Below are positions 47,559 to 58,301 of a DNA stretch of 61,478 bases, in pieces. Every line of letters starts with the position of its first letter. Position 1 is the first letter of the stretch. The translations under genes and the position numbers were made by a program. Source of the stretch: an uncultured Gammaproteobacteria bacterium. GTDB taxonomy: Bacteria; Pseudomonadota; Gammaproteobacteria; Pseudomonadales; Azotimanducaceae. The stretch spans positions 1 to 61,478 of the forward strand of contig CAJWQG010000017.1 in assembly GCA_913045175.1 (NCBI GenBank), read 5' to 3'. The notes beneath the pieces are model-generated. The model was not told the DNA's origin, made no database searches, and saw nothing but the letters and a program-made list of their open reading frames with translations.

Positions 47559-49517
47559 ATGGCAGCACATCTACTCGGCGTGGATACAGGCGGTACCTTT
47601 ACCGACTTCGTGTATCTTGGTCAGAACACCTTCCGCGTTCACAAGGTTCTATCAACACCCGCCAACCCGGCTTTGGCAATAGAGCAGGGTATACAGGAAC
47701 TCGACCTCAGGGACATCGTGAAATCCGGCGACTTAACAGTTATCCACGGCACAACTGTCGCGACCAACGCGACGCTCCAAGGCAATGGTGTAGAAACCGC
47801 ATACATCACTAATAGTGGCATCGCAGACGTGCTACAGATCGGACGACAAACCCGGTTTGAGCTGTACAATTTGAAAACCAGTAAAGCTGAGCCGCCCATT
47901 GAACAATCACTGGTGTTCGAGATTAACGCGCGCCTTGATGCGGACGGTAAAGAAGTAACACCTATCGACGCAACGCAACTCGCTGCACTCAGAAAGGCAG
48001 TTGAACATCGCCAGCCGGTTTCGATCGCAATCAACTTGTTATTCTCTTTCCTGAACGACGCGCACGAGAAACAAATTGAGGCTCTCTTTGAAGACAAATT
48101 TTTCGTTTCACGGTCTTCCTACGTGCTGCCGGAATACAGGGAATACGAGCGAGGAATAACCACCTGGGTTAACGCATGGATAGGTCCTTTGATAAAGGAC
48201 TACATGCTCGCGGTGAAACGTCTCCTCGCTCCCAGTCCAATTTCCGTCATGCAATCGGCAGGCACTACTATTGCGGCAGAGCAAGCCGCAAACCGCGCTG
48301 TAAATCTGTTACTGTCCGGGCCCGCAGGAGGGCTCTCTGCTGCGCGTTTATTTCAAGAAGGCAACATCATAACTTTTGATATGGGTGGTACATCAACCGA
48401 TGTATCGCTTTTAAGCGAAGGCATACGCCTGACCAATGACAATGTTGTTGGCCAGTTCCCTATCGCAGTACCTATGGCGGATATCCACACGATTGGTGCA
48501 GGAGGAGGCTCTATCGCCTACATCGATCAGGGAGGACTTTTACAAGTAGGTCCAGAATCCGCAGGAGCAAACCCGGGCCCGGCCTGTTACGGATTGGGAG
48601 GTACCAGCGCAACCGTAACCGACGCGAATCTTATCCTCGGCAGATTGCGCCCCGACGCATTTCTAGGCGGCTCCATGAGCCTTAGTCGAGACCGCGCACA
48701 TGATGCGCTCGCTCCTCTTGCCTCGGCGCTTTCCCTTAATATCAACGAAACAGCACTCGGGATCTTGAGTATCGCGAATGAACATATGATTCAGGCACTA
48801 CGGCACATCTCCATCCAAAGAGGCTTCAACCCCAACGATTTTACTCTGGTTTGTTTTGGTGGCGCAGGGGGACTTCATCTGTGTGCGCTTGCCGAAGCGA
48901 TGAATATAAACAGAGCGATCCTTCCGGTGATGAGTGGCGTACTTTCCGCTTTAGGGATGATAGCAACCAATCCGGGACGTGAGTTAATTCGCACCTACCG
49001 TAAGGGTATTCATCAACTTACCGAAGTGGAACTACGCTTATTATTTGACACGCTACTCGTCGAAGGTACGACAGAACTGAATGCGGAAGGCGTCAGCGAA
49101 ATTGATCATAGGTTCAGTCTGGATCTCAGGTACGTGGGCCAAACATTTACGATCAACGTACCATTTACTGATATCCCCAGCAGTGAAGAAAATTTCCACA
49201 AACTCCACGAGAAACAATACGGGCACACGCTCGACAAACCGGTCGAACTACTCAATATTCGGGTACATCTAGAGGCAACGCGAGCGCCACTCAATATTCC
49301 TCTGCTGCCGACGTCAAACCCGGGCAAACCGATTGAGGTCGTCGATCTTCCAGAAATAGGAAAAAAAGTACCAGTTTATGAGCGGGATACTCTGGGTGGC
49401 CAGCAAAAACTAGATGGGCCTGCGCTGATCGTCGACCGCCACGCTACAAGTTTAGTACTGGCTGGTTGGCAGTTAGTCGTGGATGAAGTGGGAAATATCC
49501 TGCTATCAAAGAACTAA
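47559..49517 (+). CDS. Hydantoinase/oxoprolinase subunit A-like (HyuA) protein
   Basis: An ATP-dependent ring-opening hydrolase family member (5-oxoprolinase, N-methylhydantoinase A, acetone carboxylase beta subunit). Actin-like ATPase motifs: LLGVDTGGTFTDFVYL, HGTTVATNATLQGNG, LSGPAGGLSAARLF, ITFDMGGTSTDVSLL and IGAGGGSIAYID. Length 652 residues, somewhat short of the usual 680-720. The HyuB partner, normally adjacent, is absent, so a function alone or with a distant subunit must be assumed; the substrate is unknown. Start ATG 47559 lacks a clear ribosome site and follows a tandem-repeat array. Confidence 0.85.
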   Translation: MAAHLLGVDTGGTFTDFVYLGQNTFRVHKVLSTPANPALAIEQGIQELDLRDIVKSGDLTVIHGTTVATNATLQGNGVETAYITNSGIADVLQIGRQTRFELYNLKTSKAEPPIEQSLVFEINARLDADGKEVTPIDATQLAALRKAVEHRQPVSIAINLLFSFLNDAHEKQIEALFEDKFFVSRSSYVLPEYREYERGITTWVNAWIGPLIKDYMLAVKRLLAPSPISVMQSAGTTIAAEQAANRAVNLLLSGPAGGLSAARLFQEGNIITFDMGGTSTDVSLLSEGIRLTNDNVVGQFPIAVPMADIHTIGAGGGSIAYIDQGGLLQVGPESAGANPGPACYGLGGTSATVTDANLILGRLRPDAFLGGSMSLSRDRAHDALAPLASALSLNINETALGILSIANEHMIQALRHISIQRGFNPNDFTLVCFGGAGGLHLCALAEAMNINRAILPVMSGVLSALGMIATNPGRELIRTYRKGIHQLTEVELRLLFDTLLVEGTTELNAEGVSEIDHRFSLDLRYVGQTFTINVPFTDIPSSEENFHKLHEKQYGHTLDKPVELLNIRVHLEATRAPLNIPLLPTSNPGKPIEVVDLPEIGKKVPVYERDTLGGQQKLDGPALIVDRHATSLVLAGWQLVVDEVGNILLSKN

Positions 49518-49535
49518 CAGCAAGCCAGAGCAAAG

Positions 49536-49691
49536 CTATTTGATTTTGCCTTCCTTGTAGACCACATGCTTACGCACTACGGGATCAAACTTCTTGATCT
49601 CCATCTTGTCCGGCATGGTCCTTTTATTCTTGCTAGTCGTATAGTAGTGACCAGTTCCAGCAGTTGATTCCAGCTTGATTTTTTCTCTCAT
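49536..49691 (-). CDS. rpmG: 50S ribosomal protein L33
   Basis: A 51-residue basic protein, [20 protein letters not shown], followed by [20 protein letters not shown] and [11 protein letters not shown], a full match to L33 of the non-cysteine type. It follows rpmB by 2 nt, the universal rpmB-rpmG order, and converges on the hydantoinase-like gene. Confidence 0.97.
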   Translation of the reverse strand: MREKIKLESTAGTGHYYTTSKNKRTMPDKMEIKKFDPVVRKHVVYKEGKIK

Positions 49692-49693
49692 AA

Positions 49694-49930
49694 TCAGACC
49701 TTTTCGCCACGAGCACGAAGGTCACTTACAACCTGATCGATGCCGCGTTTATCAATAATTCGCATTCCTTTCGCTGAAACTCGCAACTTGACGAATCTCT
49801 GTTCTGCTTCCAGCCAGAATTTGTGATCATGCACATTAGGCAAAAACCGACGCCTGGTTTTGTTGTGGGCATGCGACACGTTGTTGCCTGTGAGCGGCCT
49901 CTTTCCTGTCACCTGACATACTTTGGACAT
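49694..49930 (-). CDS. rpmB: 50S ribosomal protein L28
   Basis: 78 residues: [37 protein letters not shown] and [20 protein letters not shown] are typical L28. It is first of the rpmB-rpmG pair, driven by a clear promoter just upstream. Confidence 0.97.
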   Translation of the reverse strand: MSKVCQVTGKRPLTGNNVSHAHNKTRRRFLPNVHDHKFWLEAEQRFVKLRVSAKGMRIIDKRGIDQVVSDLRARGEKV

Positions 49931-49969
49931 GATCGGACTCTTAGTGTTTGCATAATTCTCGAGCGCTGC

Positions 49970-49998
49970 TTTATACCAGAAGGGTCACCCTAATTCAA
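49970..49998 (-). promoter_or_regulatory. sigma70 promoter for rpmB-rpmG
   Basis: On the minus strand TTGAAT (49993-49998) and TATAAA (49970-49975) are separated by exactly 17 bp, 40 bp upstream of the rpmB ATG. The site starts immediately after the radC stop. Confidence 0.75.
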
Positions 49999-50001
49999 CG
50001 C

Positions 50002-50683
50002 TTACAACAATCCTCGTTCGGCAAATGACACTACTTCTCGGTCACCTACCACTATGTGATCCAGCAACCGAACGTCAATTAACGACAGCACTGAGATAAG
50101 TTTTCGTGTGATTCGCTGATCCGCCTGACTAGGCTCAGCCACCCCTGAAGGGTGGTTGTGGGCAAAAATTACCGCAGCCGCATTGTGCCGCAGAGACCGC
50201 TTAACCACTTCTCTGGGGTGAACACTCGCACCATCTATCGTGCCAAAAAAGAGCTCTTCAAACATGATAAGCCGATGTTGATTGTCCAGATACAGGCAGG
50301 CAAAAACCTCTCGCTCATAATGCCGCAATCTCCCGGAGACATAACGGCGCGTTGTGCTCGGATCAGTTATGGCGCCATCTTTCATAACAGCACTCTCTAG
50401 ATACCGCTGCGTGAGCTCAAGCGTTGCTCGCAGGGCGGCATATTTCGCCGGTCCAATGCCTGGAACAGCCATTACCTGTGAAATCTCCGCCTCGAGCAGC
50501 CGGCGTAACCCACGTAACCCGCGAAATTCCACCAGAAGTTGCTGCGCGAGATCAATTACTGATTGTACCCTAGTTCCGGTGCCAAGAAATACCGCGAGTA
50601 ACTCTGCGTCCGTCAAGGAACTCTCTCCACACTGCATCAGGCTTATCTCGCGGCAACTCGCTATCTGCGAGGTGAACATTCAC
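50002..50683 (-). pseudogene. radC: radC (JAMM-domain DNA repair-associated protein), N-terminal frameshift
   Basis: The main frame carries SLTDAELLAVFLGTGT, the helix-hairpin-helix AVPGIGPAKYAAL and the complete JAMM metal motif VIFAHNHPSGVAEPSQADQR. The N-terminal residues of this frame (FTSQIASCREIS) do not fit the family. The adjacent frame from GTG 50683 reads MNVHLADSELPRDK, matching the usual PR(D/E)KL entry, and joins LMQCGESSLTDAEL if one C of the CC near 50634 is removed. A one-base insertion is inferred. Alternatively the gene restarts at ATG 50679 with an altered N-terminus and may still fold. RadC's exact role is unclear. Confidence 0.75.
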
Positions 50684-50834
50684 TTACACATCCTGCTAAT
50701 CTCTTGTTATGGTAAGCACAAAAACCAATGCCAAAATCAGGATATCAGCAGTGCTAAAGCTATGACTGTAGTATTTGTGCCATAAAGATTGTGAGCCATC
50801 GCTTGAATAGGTCTTCGGCACGAGGAATTAATTG

Positions 50835-52052
50835 ATGCAGACTCTGATGAATAAAAGAGTGCTTCTGGGAGTGACGGGGGGTATCGCCGCATACAAAAGC
50901 GCCGAGTTGATACGCCGCCTTCAGGATCAGGGGGCACAGGTCAGAGTGGTAATGACCAGAGCATCAACGGAATTCATTACACCGCTTACATTACAAGCCC
51001 TCTCTCAGCATCCAGTGCATACGGAGCTCCTGGACGCGGAAACTGAGTCTGCGATGGGTCATATTGAGCTTGCTCGTTGGGCAGACCTGGTGTTGGTGGC
51101 GCCTGCAACAACAAACTTTATCGCCCAGATTGCCGGTGGCCATGGTAGCGATCTTTTGACAACACTATGCCTTGCGGCGGAGTGTCCTCTGGCCATTGCA
51201 CCTGCCATGAATCAGGCAATGTGGGGAAATGCGTCAACACAGCAGAACTGCAATTTGTTGACCCAAAGAGGCATTCGTCTTTTCGGTCCGGCAGAAGGGT
51301 TACAGGCCTGTGGCGAGGAGGGCTCAGGACGTTTGCTGGATGTAGATGCTATCGTCACCCAGACACGTGAATTGTTTGATACAGGTATTCTGGCTGGTAA
51401 GCATGTGGTTATTACCGCAGGCCCAACACGGGAAGCAATCGACCCAGTGCGGTTCATATCAAATCACAGTTCCGGGAAACAAGGTTATGCGCTTGCAACT
51501 GCCGCTCTGGAAGCCGGCGCCAAGGTTACGCTTATCACCGGGCCAACAAGCATCGCGCCACCCGAGCGGGCTAATACAATCGGTGTAACGAGTGCCAGCG
51601 AAATGTTTGATGCGGTACAAAGATCGCTGGAAGAAGCAGATATTTTCATCGGCGTAGCCGCAGTCGCAGATTACCGCCCCGTTAACGTCAGCGAGCAGAA
51701 AATTAAGAAATCCGCGGCCCCCTCAAACAGCAGTGTCACCCTGGAACTGGTAGAAAACCCAGATATTATCCAAAGTGTCGCCAATCAGGACCACCGACCA
51801 TTCACGATCGGTTTCGCGGCGGAAACAGATAATGTGATCGAACATGCCAAGAATAAGTTGGTCAGCAAGAACCTTGATATGATTGTTGCGAATGACGTGA
51901 GTGAAACCGAATTTGGGTTTAACAGCGATCAAAACCATACTACTGTACTCTGGCCAAACCGTTCTGAAGAGCTACCAGCAATGTCAAAGGCAGCTATCTC
52001 CTCACGCATAATTGAACTGGTCGCAGAAACCATCGGCGAGAATAACGGATGA
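50835..52052 (+). CDS. coaBC: Bifunctional phosphopantothenoylcysteine decarboxylase/synthetase CoaBC
   Basis: Two steps of coenzyme A synthesis. N-terminal flavoprotein decarboxylase: [20 protein letters not shown], then [31 protein letters not shown], and the catalytic Cys in [13 protein letters not shown]-terminal synthetase: [19 protein letters not shown], then AAVADYRP and [14 protein letters not shown] 50835 has GAGG upstream; ATG 50847 (MNKRVLLG) is also possible. About 405 residues. Overlaps dut by 4 nt. Confidence 0.96.
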   Translation: MQTLMNKRVLLGVTGGIAAYKSAELIRRLQDQGAQVRVVMTRASTEFITPLTLQALSQHPVHTELLDAETESAMGHIELARWADLVLVAPATTNFIAQIAGGHGSDLLTTLCLAAECPLAIAPAMNQAMWGNASTQQNCNLLTQRGIRLFGPAEGLQACGEEGSGRLLDVDAIVTQTRELFDTGILAGKHVVITAGPTREAIDPVRFISNHSSGKQGYALATAALEAGAKVTLITGPTSIAPPERANTIGVTSASEMFDAVQRSLEEADIFIGVAAVADYRPVNVSEQKIKKSAAPSNSSVTLELVENPDIIQSVANQDHRPFTIGFAAETDNVIEHAKNKLVSKNLDMIVANDVSETEFGFNSDQNHTTVLWPNRSEELPAMSKAAISSRIIELVAETIGENNG

Positions 52053-52504
52053 TTGATGTTCAACTGAAAATTGTGAATCCTGCCGTTGGTAACGATATCC
52101 CGCTTCCCTCCTATTCGACGGACGGATCCGCAGGCATGGACTTACGAGCGTGCCTCGAGTCAAACCTGGTGGTTGAACCCGGGGTAAGCGAGCTGATCCC
52201 TACTGGTGTGGCCATTTTCCTTGCCGACCCTGAACTCGCGGCCGTCATTCTGCCAAGATCAGGGCTCGGGCATAAACACGGAATTGTTCTGGGAAATCTT
52301 GTCGGTCTAATCGATTCAGATTATCAGGGAGAACTTATGATTTCCTGCTGGAATAGAGGGCACAACGCTTTTACTATCGAGAAAGGTGACCGTATCGCCC
52401 AGCTGGTAATCGTGCCGGTAGTCCAGGCACAATTCACAGTAGTCGACGAATTCATCCAAACCAATCGTGGTATCGGCGGTTTCGGATCTTCTGGTACGCA
52501 ATAA
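52049..52504 (+). CDS. dut: Deoxyuridine 5'-triphosphate nucleotidohydrolase
   Basis: Hydrolyses dUTP to dUMP, preventing uracil in DNA. Motifs 1-5 are present: [51 protein letters not shown] and the C-terminal [10 protein letters not shown]. Length 151 residues, as in E. coli. ATGA overlap with coaBC. Confidence 0.97.
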   Translation: MIDVQLKIVNPAVGNDIPLPSYSTDGSAGMDLRACLESNLVVEPGVSELIPTGVAIFLADPELAAVILPRSGLGHKHGIVLGNLVGLIDSDYQGELMISCWNRGHNAFTIEKGDRIAQLVIVPVVQAQFTVVDEFIQTNRGIGGFGSSGTQ

Positions 52505-52513
52505 GGAAAGTCC

Positions 52514-53647
<1,134 letters not shown>

Positions 53648-53648
<1 letters not shown>

Positions 53649-54259
53649 TGGTGGAAGAGCAGACAGGATCACGTAAGCAACAAATTCTTCAGGCTCTGGC
53701 TACCATGCTTGAGCAAAGTCCCGGTGGAAGAATTACCACTGCCGGGCTAGCACGGCAAGTCGGCGTTTCGGAAGCCGCGCTCTATCGACATTTCCCCAGT
53801 AAAGCGAAGATGTATGAAGCGCTCATCGAGTTCATAGAGGACACAATTTTCTCTCGTATTTCGATTATTCTTGGGGAGGAAACATCGACCGCCGCCCGAA
53901 CACAGCAGATAATTCATCTGTTATTAACGTTCAGTGAGAGAAACCCTGGTATAACAAGGATACTGACCGGAGACCCTCTCGCCGGCGAGTCAGAGCGCCT
54001 AAGAATCCGGGTCATGCAGTTTTTTGATCGCTTTGAGACTCAGCTGAAACAGGTCCTACGCGAAGCGGAGATCAGAGATGGACAAAGGTTGCATCTTGAC
54101 GTTCAGAGTGCCGCCAATCTGATTCTGAGTTCCGCAGAAGGGAAAATTAGTCAATTCGTAAGAAGTAACTTCCAGCGTCCACCAACATCAGAATGGAATG
54201 AGCAGTGGGAAATCCTGGAAAAATCTATTTTGTTTAAGGAGTCAACGACTACGACCTAG
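53648..54259 (+). CDS. slmA: Nucleoid occlusion factor SlmA
   Basis: TetR-family DNA-binding protein that blocks Z-ring assembly over the nucleoid. N-terminal helix-turn-helix ITTAGLARQVGVSEAALYRH, then FPSKAKMYEALIEFIEDTIF; C-terminal LDVQSAANLILSSAEGKISQ, then FVRSNFQRPPTSEW. Length 203 residues (E. coli 198). Overlaps argB by one base, and its 3' end overlaps the open frame remaining in the DUF4124 gene on the other strand. Confidence 0.94.
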
Positions 54260-54868
54260 GTCGTAAAGTTCCTTAACCCGCTTCAAGTCTTGCGCATAGG
54301 ATTCGCGCAAATTATCGATCTCAACGCGTTTCTCCTGGATATCGGCTTCAATGGTTATCACTCGAGAATCAATACTCTTGATTCGTTTTAGCCGCTCCTA
54401 GGATATGGTTCTGCCTGCTCGTTCAATATCGGCGAGTTCCGATTGCAATTGACGTTTTTGACTCTGAAGTCGCGTTAAATTGTTTTGTTGTGTGGTGATA
54501 AAGCCATTAATGCTGGAAAGCTTGGTATCTCTTCCTTCCACTACACCTGCGGGTGTACTGTATAAACGCATCAGGTTTTCGTCCGCTATATCCTGCTCGC
54601 GACGCAATCTTTCAAGCCGTTCTTCTTCTGCCAGTTTGCGGTCTCGTTCCCTGATTTCGCCGTCAGTTAATGCCCGCGGAACAACCTCCAGAATCCGCCC
54701 ATCCAGACTCAATATGGTGTAACCATTTTTAACGTACCTGGCCGGCACGTGACTATCCAGGACAGTAACCCCATACTCATTCTTGTACCTGTAGAGTTCG
54801 GCACTGACTCCCGGCACCATTGCCATTAACAATGACAGACATAAACCAGTTTTTATCATCGCGTTCAT
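54242..54868 (-). pseudogene. Exported DUF4124 coiled-coil protein, interrupted by TAG
   Basis: Signal peptide (IKTGLCLSLLMAMVPGVSA), then a DUF4124 domain (LYRYKNEYGVTVLDSHVPAR) and a long charged coiled coil (RERDRKLAEEERLERLRREQ). TAG at 54398-54400 stops it at residue 156, but the same frame runs on 51 more codons as coiled coil (ERLKRIKSIDSRVITIEADI, then QEKRVEIDNLRES) to TGA at 54242-54244. Full length would be 208 residues. A single CAG-to-TAG change is the simplest cause. The start overlaps the pyrE stop by 4 nt. Periplasmic role unknown; the truncated form may still be made. Confidence 0.8.
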
Positions 54869-55524
54869 TTTGCTGCGATTCCGTACTGTGTTCTGTAGTT
54901 GTCTACTAACGTCAATACCTCATGGTAGGACTTCTGGCCATTAAGATACTCGACTATGTGGTCTAACTTAATAATGCTGCTTACACGGACGCCATATTCT
55001 TCTTCGACCTCCTGAATTGCGGATAATTCACCATTTCCCTTTTCCTGGCGATCAATGGCAACAAGAATCCCGCTCACCTCTGCATCAGCACCCTTCAGAA
55101 GCGACATGGTCTCCCGAATAGCGGTACCGGCGGTAATGACATCGTCAACGATGACCACCCGGCCGCTAATTTCAGCCCCAACCAGTCGTCCACCCTCACC
55201 ATGGTCTTTTTCTTCCTTGCGATTAAATGCATAGGGCACGTCAATGCTGTAATCGTCATACAGAGAGGTGGACGTCGCACTCACCAGCGGAATGCCCTTA
55301 TATGCAGGGCCAAATAGCACGTCGAAAGGCATGCTGGAGGCCACAAGTGCCTCAGCATAAAAACTGCCAAGCCGTGAGAGCATCTGACCCGAATTGAACG
55401 CCCCGGCGTTGAAGAAATAGGGACTGGTACGACCTGACTTCAGCGTGTACTCACCAAAAGACAAAACGCCTGCGTTCAATGCAAAGTCAATAAAGTTCTT
55501 CTGATATTCAGCTAACATCATCAT
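54865..55524 (-). CDS. pyrE: Orotate phosphoribosyltransferase
   Basis: Makes OMP from orotate and PRPP. Motifs: [34 protein letters not shown], the catalytic loop [14 protein letters not shown] and the PRPP site [16 protein letters not shown]. Length 219 residues (E. coli 213). Three tandem Met codons open the frame, so the start is uncertain by two residues. It follows rph by 9 nt. Confidence 0.96.
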   Translation of the reverse strand: MMMLAEYQKNFIDFALNAGVLSFGEYTLKSGRTSPYFFNAGAFNSGQMLSRLGSFYAEALVASSMPFDVLFGPAYKGIPLVSATSTSLYDDYSIDVPYAFNRKEEKDHGEGGRLVGAEISGRVVIVDDVITAGTAIRETMSLLKGADAEVSGILVAIDRQEKGNGELSAIQEVEEEYGVRVSSIIKLDHIVEYLNGQKSYHEVLTLVDNYRTQYGIAAK

Positions 55525-55533
55525 CCTTAAATA

Positions 55534-56232
55534 CTACTCCGTCAGCACCGATCTTTGAATCCCTATCAATTCCCTAATACCTTTATCGGCGAGCGACAGC
55601 ATCGCATTTAATTCATCTGCACTAAAAGGAGCCGCCTCCGCGGTACCCTGAACCTCTATAAATTCGCCCTGTTCCGTCATTACTACATTCATATCGGTAT
55701 CCGCGTTTGAATCTTCACTGTATTCAAGATCGAGCATAGGTTGTCCATCCACAATACCGACTGACACCGAGGCAACCAACCTGGTCTCGACTTCAAGAGA
55801 TCGAACCGCCTCGTGCAATGCCACGCAGGCGCCAGTTATAGAAGCGGTTCGCGTACCACCATCCGCCTGAATGACATCACAATCAATGCGAACCGTATTC
55901 TCACCTAGCTTATCCATCTCCACAGCGGCTCGAAGGCTACGACCTATTAGCCGCTGAATTTCAACAGTACGTCCTCCCTGTTTGCCTCGCGCGGCCTCCC
56001 GGTCCATTCTGGTATCCGTAGACCTCGGCAACATCCCATATTCCGACGTTATCCAGCCCTTCCCAGAGCCACGCAGAAATGATGGTACACCCGTCTCAAC
56101 GCTTGCGGTACAGATTACACGCGTGTCTCCGTAGTTGACCAGGACAGACCCTTCAGCATACTTATTTACATTCCTTTCAATGTTGATGTCTCGAAGCTGA
56201 TCAAAACCTCTACCTTTTGCACGTTGTACCAT
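55534..56232 (-). CDS. rph: Ribonuclease PH
   Basis: Phosphorolytic 3' trimming of tRNA precursors. Motifs: [75 protein letters not shown] and [19 protein letters not shown]. Length 232 residues, intact (unlike the well-known E. coli K-12 rph frameshift). AGGGAG ribosome site. Divergent from yicC. Confidence 0.96.
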   Translation of the reverse strand: MVQRAKGRGFDQLRDINIERNVNKYAEGSVLVNYGDTRVICTASVETGVPSFLRGSGKGWITSEYGMLPRSTDTRMDREAARGKQGGRTVEIQRLIGRSLRAAVEMDKLGENTVRIDCDVIQADGGTRTASITGACVALHEAVRSLEVETRLVASVSVGIVDGQPMLDLEYSEDSNADTDMNVVMTEQGEFIEVQGTAEAAPFSADELNAMLSLADKGIRELIGIQRSVLTE

Positions 56233-56253
56233 GATTACTCCCTTTAAATTTCC

Positions 56254-56259
56254 ATTATA
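56254..56259 (-). promoter_or_regulatory. Putative -10 box for rph-pyrE
   Basis: A perfect TATAAT on the minus strand, 22 bp upstream of the rph ATG, in the 62-bp divergent gap with yicC. No matching -35 box is found at 16-18 bp, and the short distance leaves a very short leader. Confidence 0.35.
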
Positions 56260-56294
56260 CTTGCCTCACCAGCCCTTGGGGTGATTCAAACGCT

Positions 56295-57146
56295 ATGACA
56301 TACAGTATGACGGCATTCGCGCAGGTTTCCGCTGACGACATCAGCTGGGAAATTCGTTCCGTGAATCAACGATATCTTGACATCACTTTTCGAATGCCCG
56401 AGTCGCTGCGTGTTCTGGAACCCCCGTTAAGGGCCAAGGCAAAGTCTTTTGTTTCCCGGGGGAAAATCGACTGCACGCTGCGTTTGAACAACGACAACGC
56501 CCGACCAGCACTGACATTGGACGAAGGACTTCTGACTGCACTTACAGACTTACAGGCAGAAATCGCCTCGATATCCGGCACCCAGCCAACCAGTAACGCA
56601 CTCGATCTGCTTCGCTGGCCAGGTATCATCAAAGAGCCCGAACAAGATGTCGATTCGCAATGTGAAACCGCGAAAACACTTTTCTCAGACGCGATGGAAC
56701 GACTTGTTTCCATGCGGGCAACAGAAGGAAACGAGTTACAGCGAATAATCGAAGAAAAACTGCAACAACTGGCAGTGAGAGTGAGTCAGGTCCGCAGTGC
56801 CACGCCAGCTATCCTCGCTGACCATCAACAGAAAATAAGAAGCAAATTAGCTGAGTTTTCCGCTGACGCCGATCCGTTTCGGTTAGAACAGGAACTAGTG
56901 CTTATCGCTAACAAATCAGACATCGCTGAAGAACTAGACCGACTCGACACCCACATCACCGAGATAAGAAATACGTTGACGCTGAAAGAAAGCATCGGTC
57001 GACGACTCGACTTCCTGATGCAGGAACTGAATCGGGAAACCAATACACTGTCTTCCAAAGCCCTGGACACAGATACCACTTTGACCACCGTCGATATGAA
57101 GGTATTGATCGAGCAAATGCGGGAGCAGATTCAGAACATTGAGTAA
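56295..57146 (+). CDS. YicC family endoribonuclease
   Basis: Conserved stress-induced protein; E. coli YicC has been reported as an endoribonuclease targeting the small RNA RyhB. Typical N-terminus YSMTAFAQVS, then WEIRSVNQRYLDITFRMPES and FVSRGKIDCTLRL; C-terminus RRLDFLMQELNRETNTLSSK. Length 283 residues (E. coli 287). The rph/yicC-gmk-rpoZ-spoT order is conserved in gammaproteobacteria. Confidence 0.93.
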   Translation: MTYSMTAFAQVSADDISWEIRSVNQRYLDITFRMPESLRVLEPPLRAKAKSFVSRGKIDCTLRLNNDNARPALTLDEGLLTALTDLQAEIASISGTQPTSNALDLLRWPGIIKEPEQDVDSQCETAKTLFSDAMERLVSMRATEGNELQRIIEEKLQQLAVRVSQVRSATPAILADHQQKIRSKLAEFSADADPFRLEQELVLIANKSDIAEELDRLDTHITEIRNTLTLKESIGRRLDFLMQELNRETNTLSSKALDTDTTLTTVDMKVLIEQMREQIQNIE

Positions 57147-57768
57147 TAAACAAGGCAAACTATTCGTCATCGCTGCACCCTCCGGGGCAGGGAAGACCTC
57201 CCTGGTTAAAGCGTTGATAGAATCTGAAAGTGATGTTCAGGTCGCGATTTCACACACGACTCGCCCCACTAGACCCGAGGAAGAGAGTGGCGTGAATTAT
57301 TTTTTCATCTCAGAATCCGAATTCGGTCAAATGCTGGAGAAAGGTAAGTTCGTAGAGCATGCGAACGTATTCGGCAATCTATACGGCACCAGTGAATCCG
57401 AAGTGAGGAGAATTCTGAACACCGGACACCATCTTATTCTCGAAATTGACTGGCAGGGCGCTGAACAGATTAGAGAATCAATACAAGACATTGTCAGTAT
57501 CTTCATACTACCGCCGTCACTAGATTCACTGCATCGTCGTCTCATGGAAAGAGCCCAGGATGACAATGACACTATCGAGTATCGAATGGCCGCCGCGATC
57601 GATGAAATGTCTCATTATCGTGAGTTCGATTACCTGATAGTCAATGACGACTTTAATATTGCACTCGCCCAGATAAAAGACATACTCCACGGGCAGGGAT
57701 CAAAACTGACGCTTAGCGCACAACGCGACCACCATAAAGCGCTAATTACAGAGCTGATTCCGTCTTAG
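57139..57768 (+). CDS. gmk: Guanylate kinase
   Basis: Phosphorylates GMP to GDP. P-loop FVIAAPSGAGKTSLVKAL, VAISHTTRPTRPEEESGVNY (GMP site), EIDWQGAEQIR and the lid RLMERAQDD. Length 209 residues. TTG start overlapping the yicC stop by 8 nt. Its TAG stop lies inside the left arm of an inverted-repeat element. Confidence 0.96.
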   Translation: MSNKQGKLFVIAAPSGAGKTSLVKALIESESDVQVAISHTTRPTRPEEESGVNYFFISESEFGQMLEKGKFVEHANVFGNLYGTSESEVRRILNTGHHLILEIDWQGAEQIRESIQDIVSIFILPPSLDSLHRRLMERAQDDNDTIEYRMAAAIDEMSHYREFDYLIVNDDFNIALAQIKDILHGQGSKLTLSAQRDHHKALITELIPS

Positions 57769-57899
57769 CTAGTTTCTGTCCACAAAGTCCTGATTCTGCG
57801 GGAGGAGAAGCGACATTCCAAAGGAAATGGTTAAGAAAACAATTGCTTGCAAAGAAACTAGAGGCACGATGTTGAGTTTCCGGACAGGAACTAGCTAGG
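57764..57899. repeat. 136-bp element bounded by 18-bp inverted repeats between gmk and rpoZ
   Basis: Arms 57764-57781 (CTTAGCTAGTTTCTGTCC) and 57882-57899 (GGACAGGAACTAGCTAGG) are complementary at 16 of 18 positions. An inner copy, TAGTTTCT at 57769-57776, also pairs perfectly with AGAAACTA at 57853-57860. The interior has no gene. The shape resembles a short non-autonomous mobile element or a structured 3' untranslated region. No target duplication is evident. The gmk stop codon is the TAG at 57766-57768 inside the left arm. Confidence 0.7.
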
Positions 57900-57902
57900 A
57901 TA

Positions 57903-57931
57903 TTGTAAGCAGCCGTATTTGCCGTTAAACT
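57903..57931 (+). promoter_or_regulatory. Putative sigma70 promoter for rpoZ-spoT
   Basis: TTGTAA at 57903-57908 and TAAACT at 57926-57931, spacing 17 bp, 78 bp upstream of rpoZ and just past the inverted-repeat element. The -10 box matches consensus at four of six positions. Confidence 0.45.
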
Positions 57932-58008
57932 GTGCCGCCTTCGGTTCCAGGGCTCTGAATTACTGGAATCAGACTGGAATTTCATCTAAATCGCCGGAGA
58001 ATAGATAA

Positions 58009-58281
58009 ATGGCTCGCGTAACGGTAGAAGACTGTCTTGAAAACGTGGCAAACCGATTCGAACTTGTTATGGTTTCAAGCAAACGTGCCAGACAACTTGC
58101 CAATGAAGGTAAGGAAGCTCTGGTCCCTCTGGAAAATGATAAGCCTACAGTCGTCGCGTTACGAGAGATTGCTGAAGGTCACGTTAATGCCAGTATTCTC
58201 GAGGAGCCAAAGGTAGATGAAATGGAGGCCCTGTCGCTTAACACACAAGATGGATTTGACCAACCAGACCCCGTATTCTAA
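58009..58281 (+). CDS. rpoZ: RNA polymerase omega subunit
   Basis: Assembles with beta' and binds ppGpp with it. [20 protein letters not shown] and [20 protein letters not shown]-like sequence (with [10 protein letters not shown] here), [17 protein letters not shown]. Length 90 residues (E. coli 91). GGAGA upstream of the ATG. Followed by spoT, linking the ppGpp target with its synthase/hydrolase. Confidence 0.97.
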   Translation: MARVTVEDCLENVANRFELVMVSSKRARQLANEGKEALVPLENDKPTVVALREIAEGHVNASILEEPKVDEMEALSLNTQDGFDQPDPVF

Positions 58282-58301
58282 ACCCGTTAGCGAGGGCCAC
58301 C

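Noticed and set aside
57746-57985. Minus-strand 79-codon frame in the gmk-rpoZ gap
   Set aside because: It spans the inverted-repeat element, has no ribosome site that I can see and resembles no known protein.
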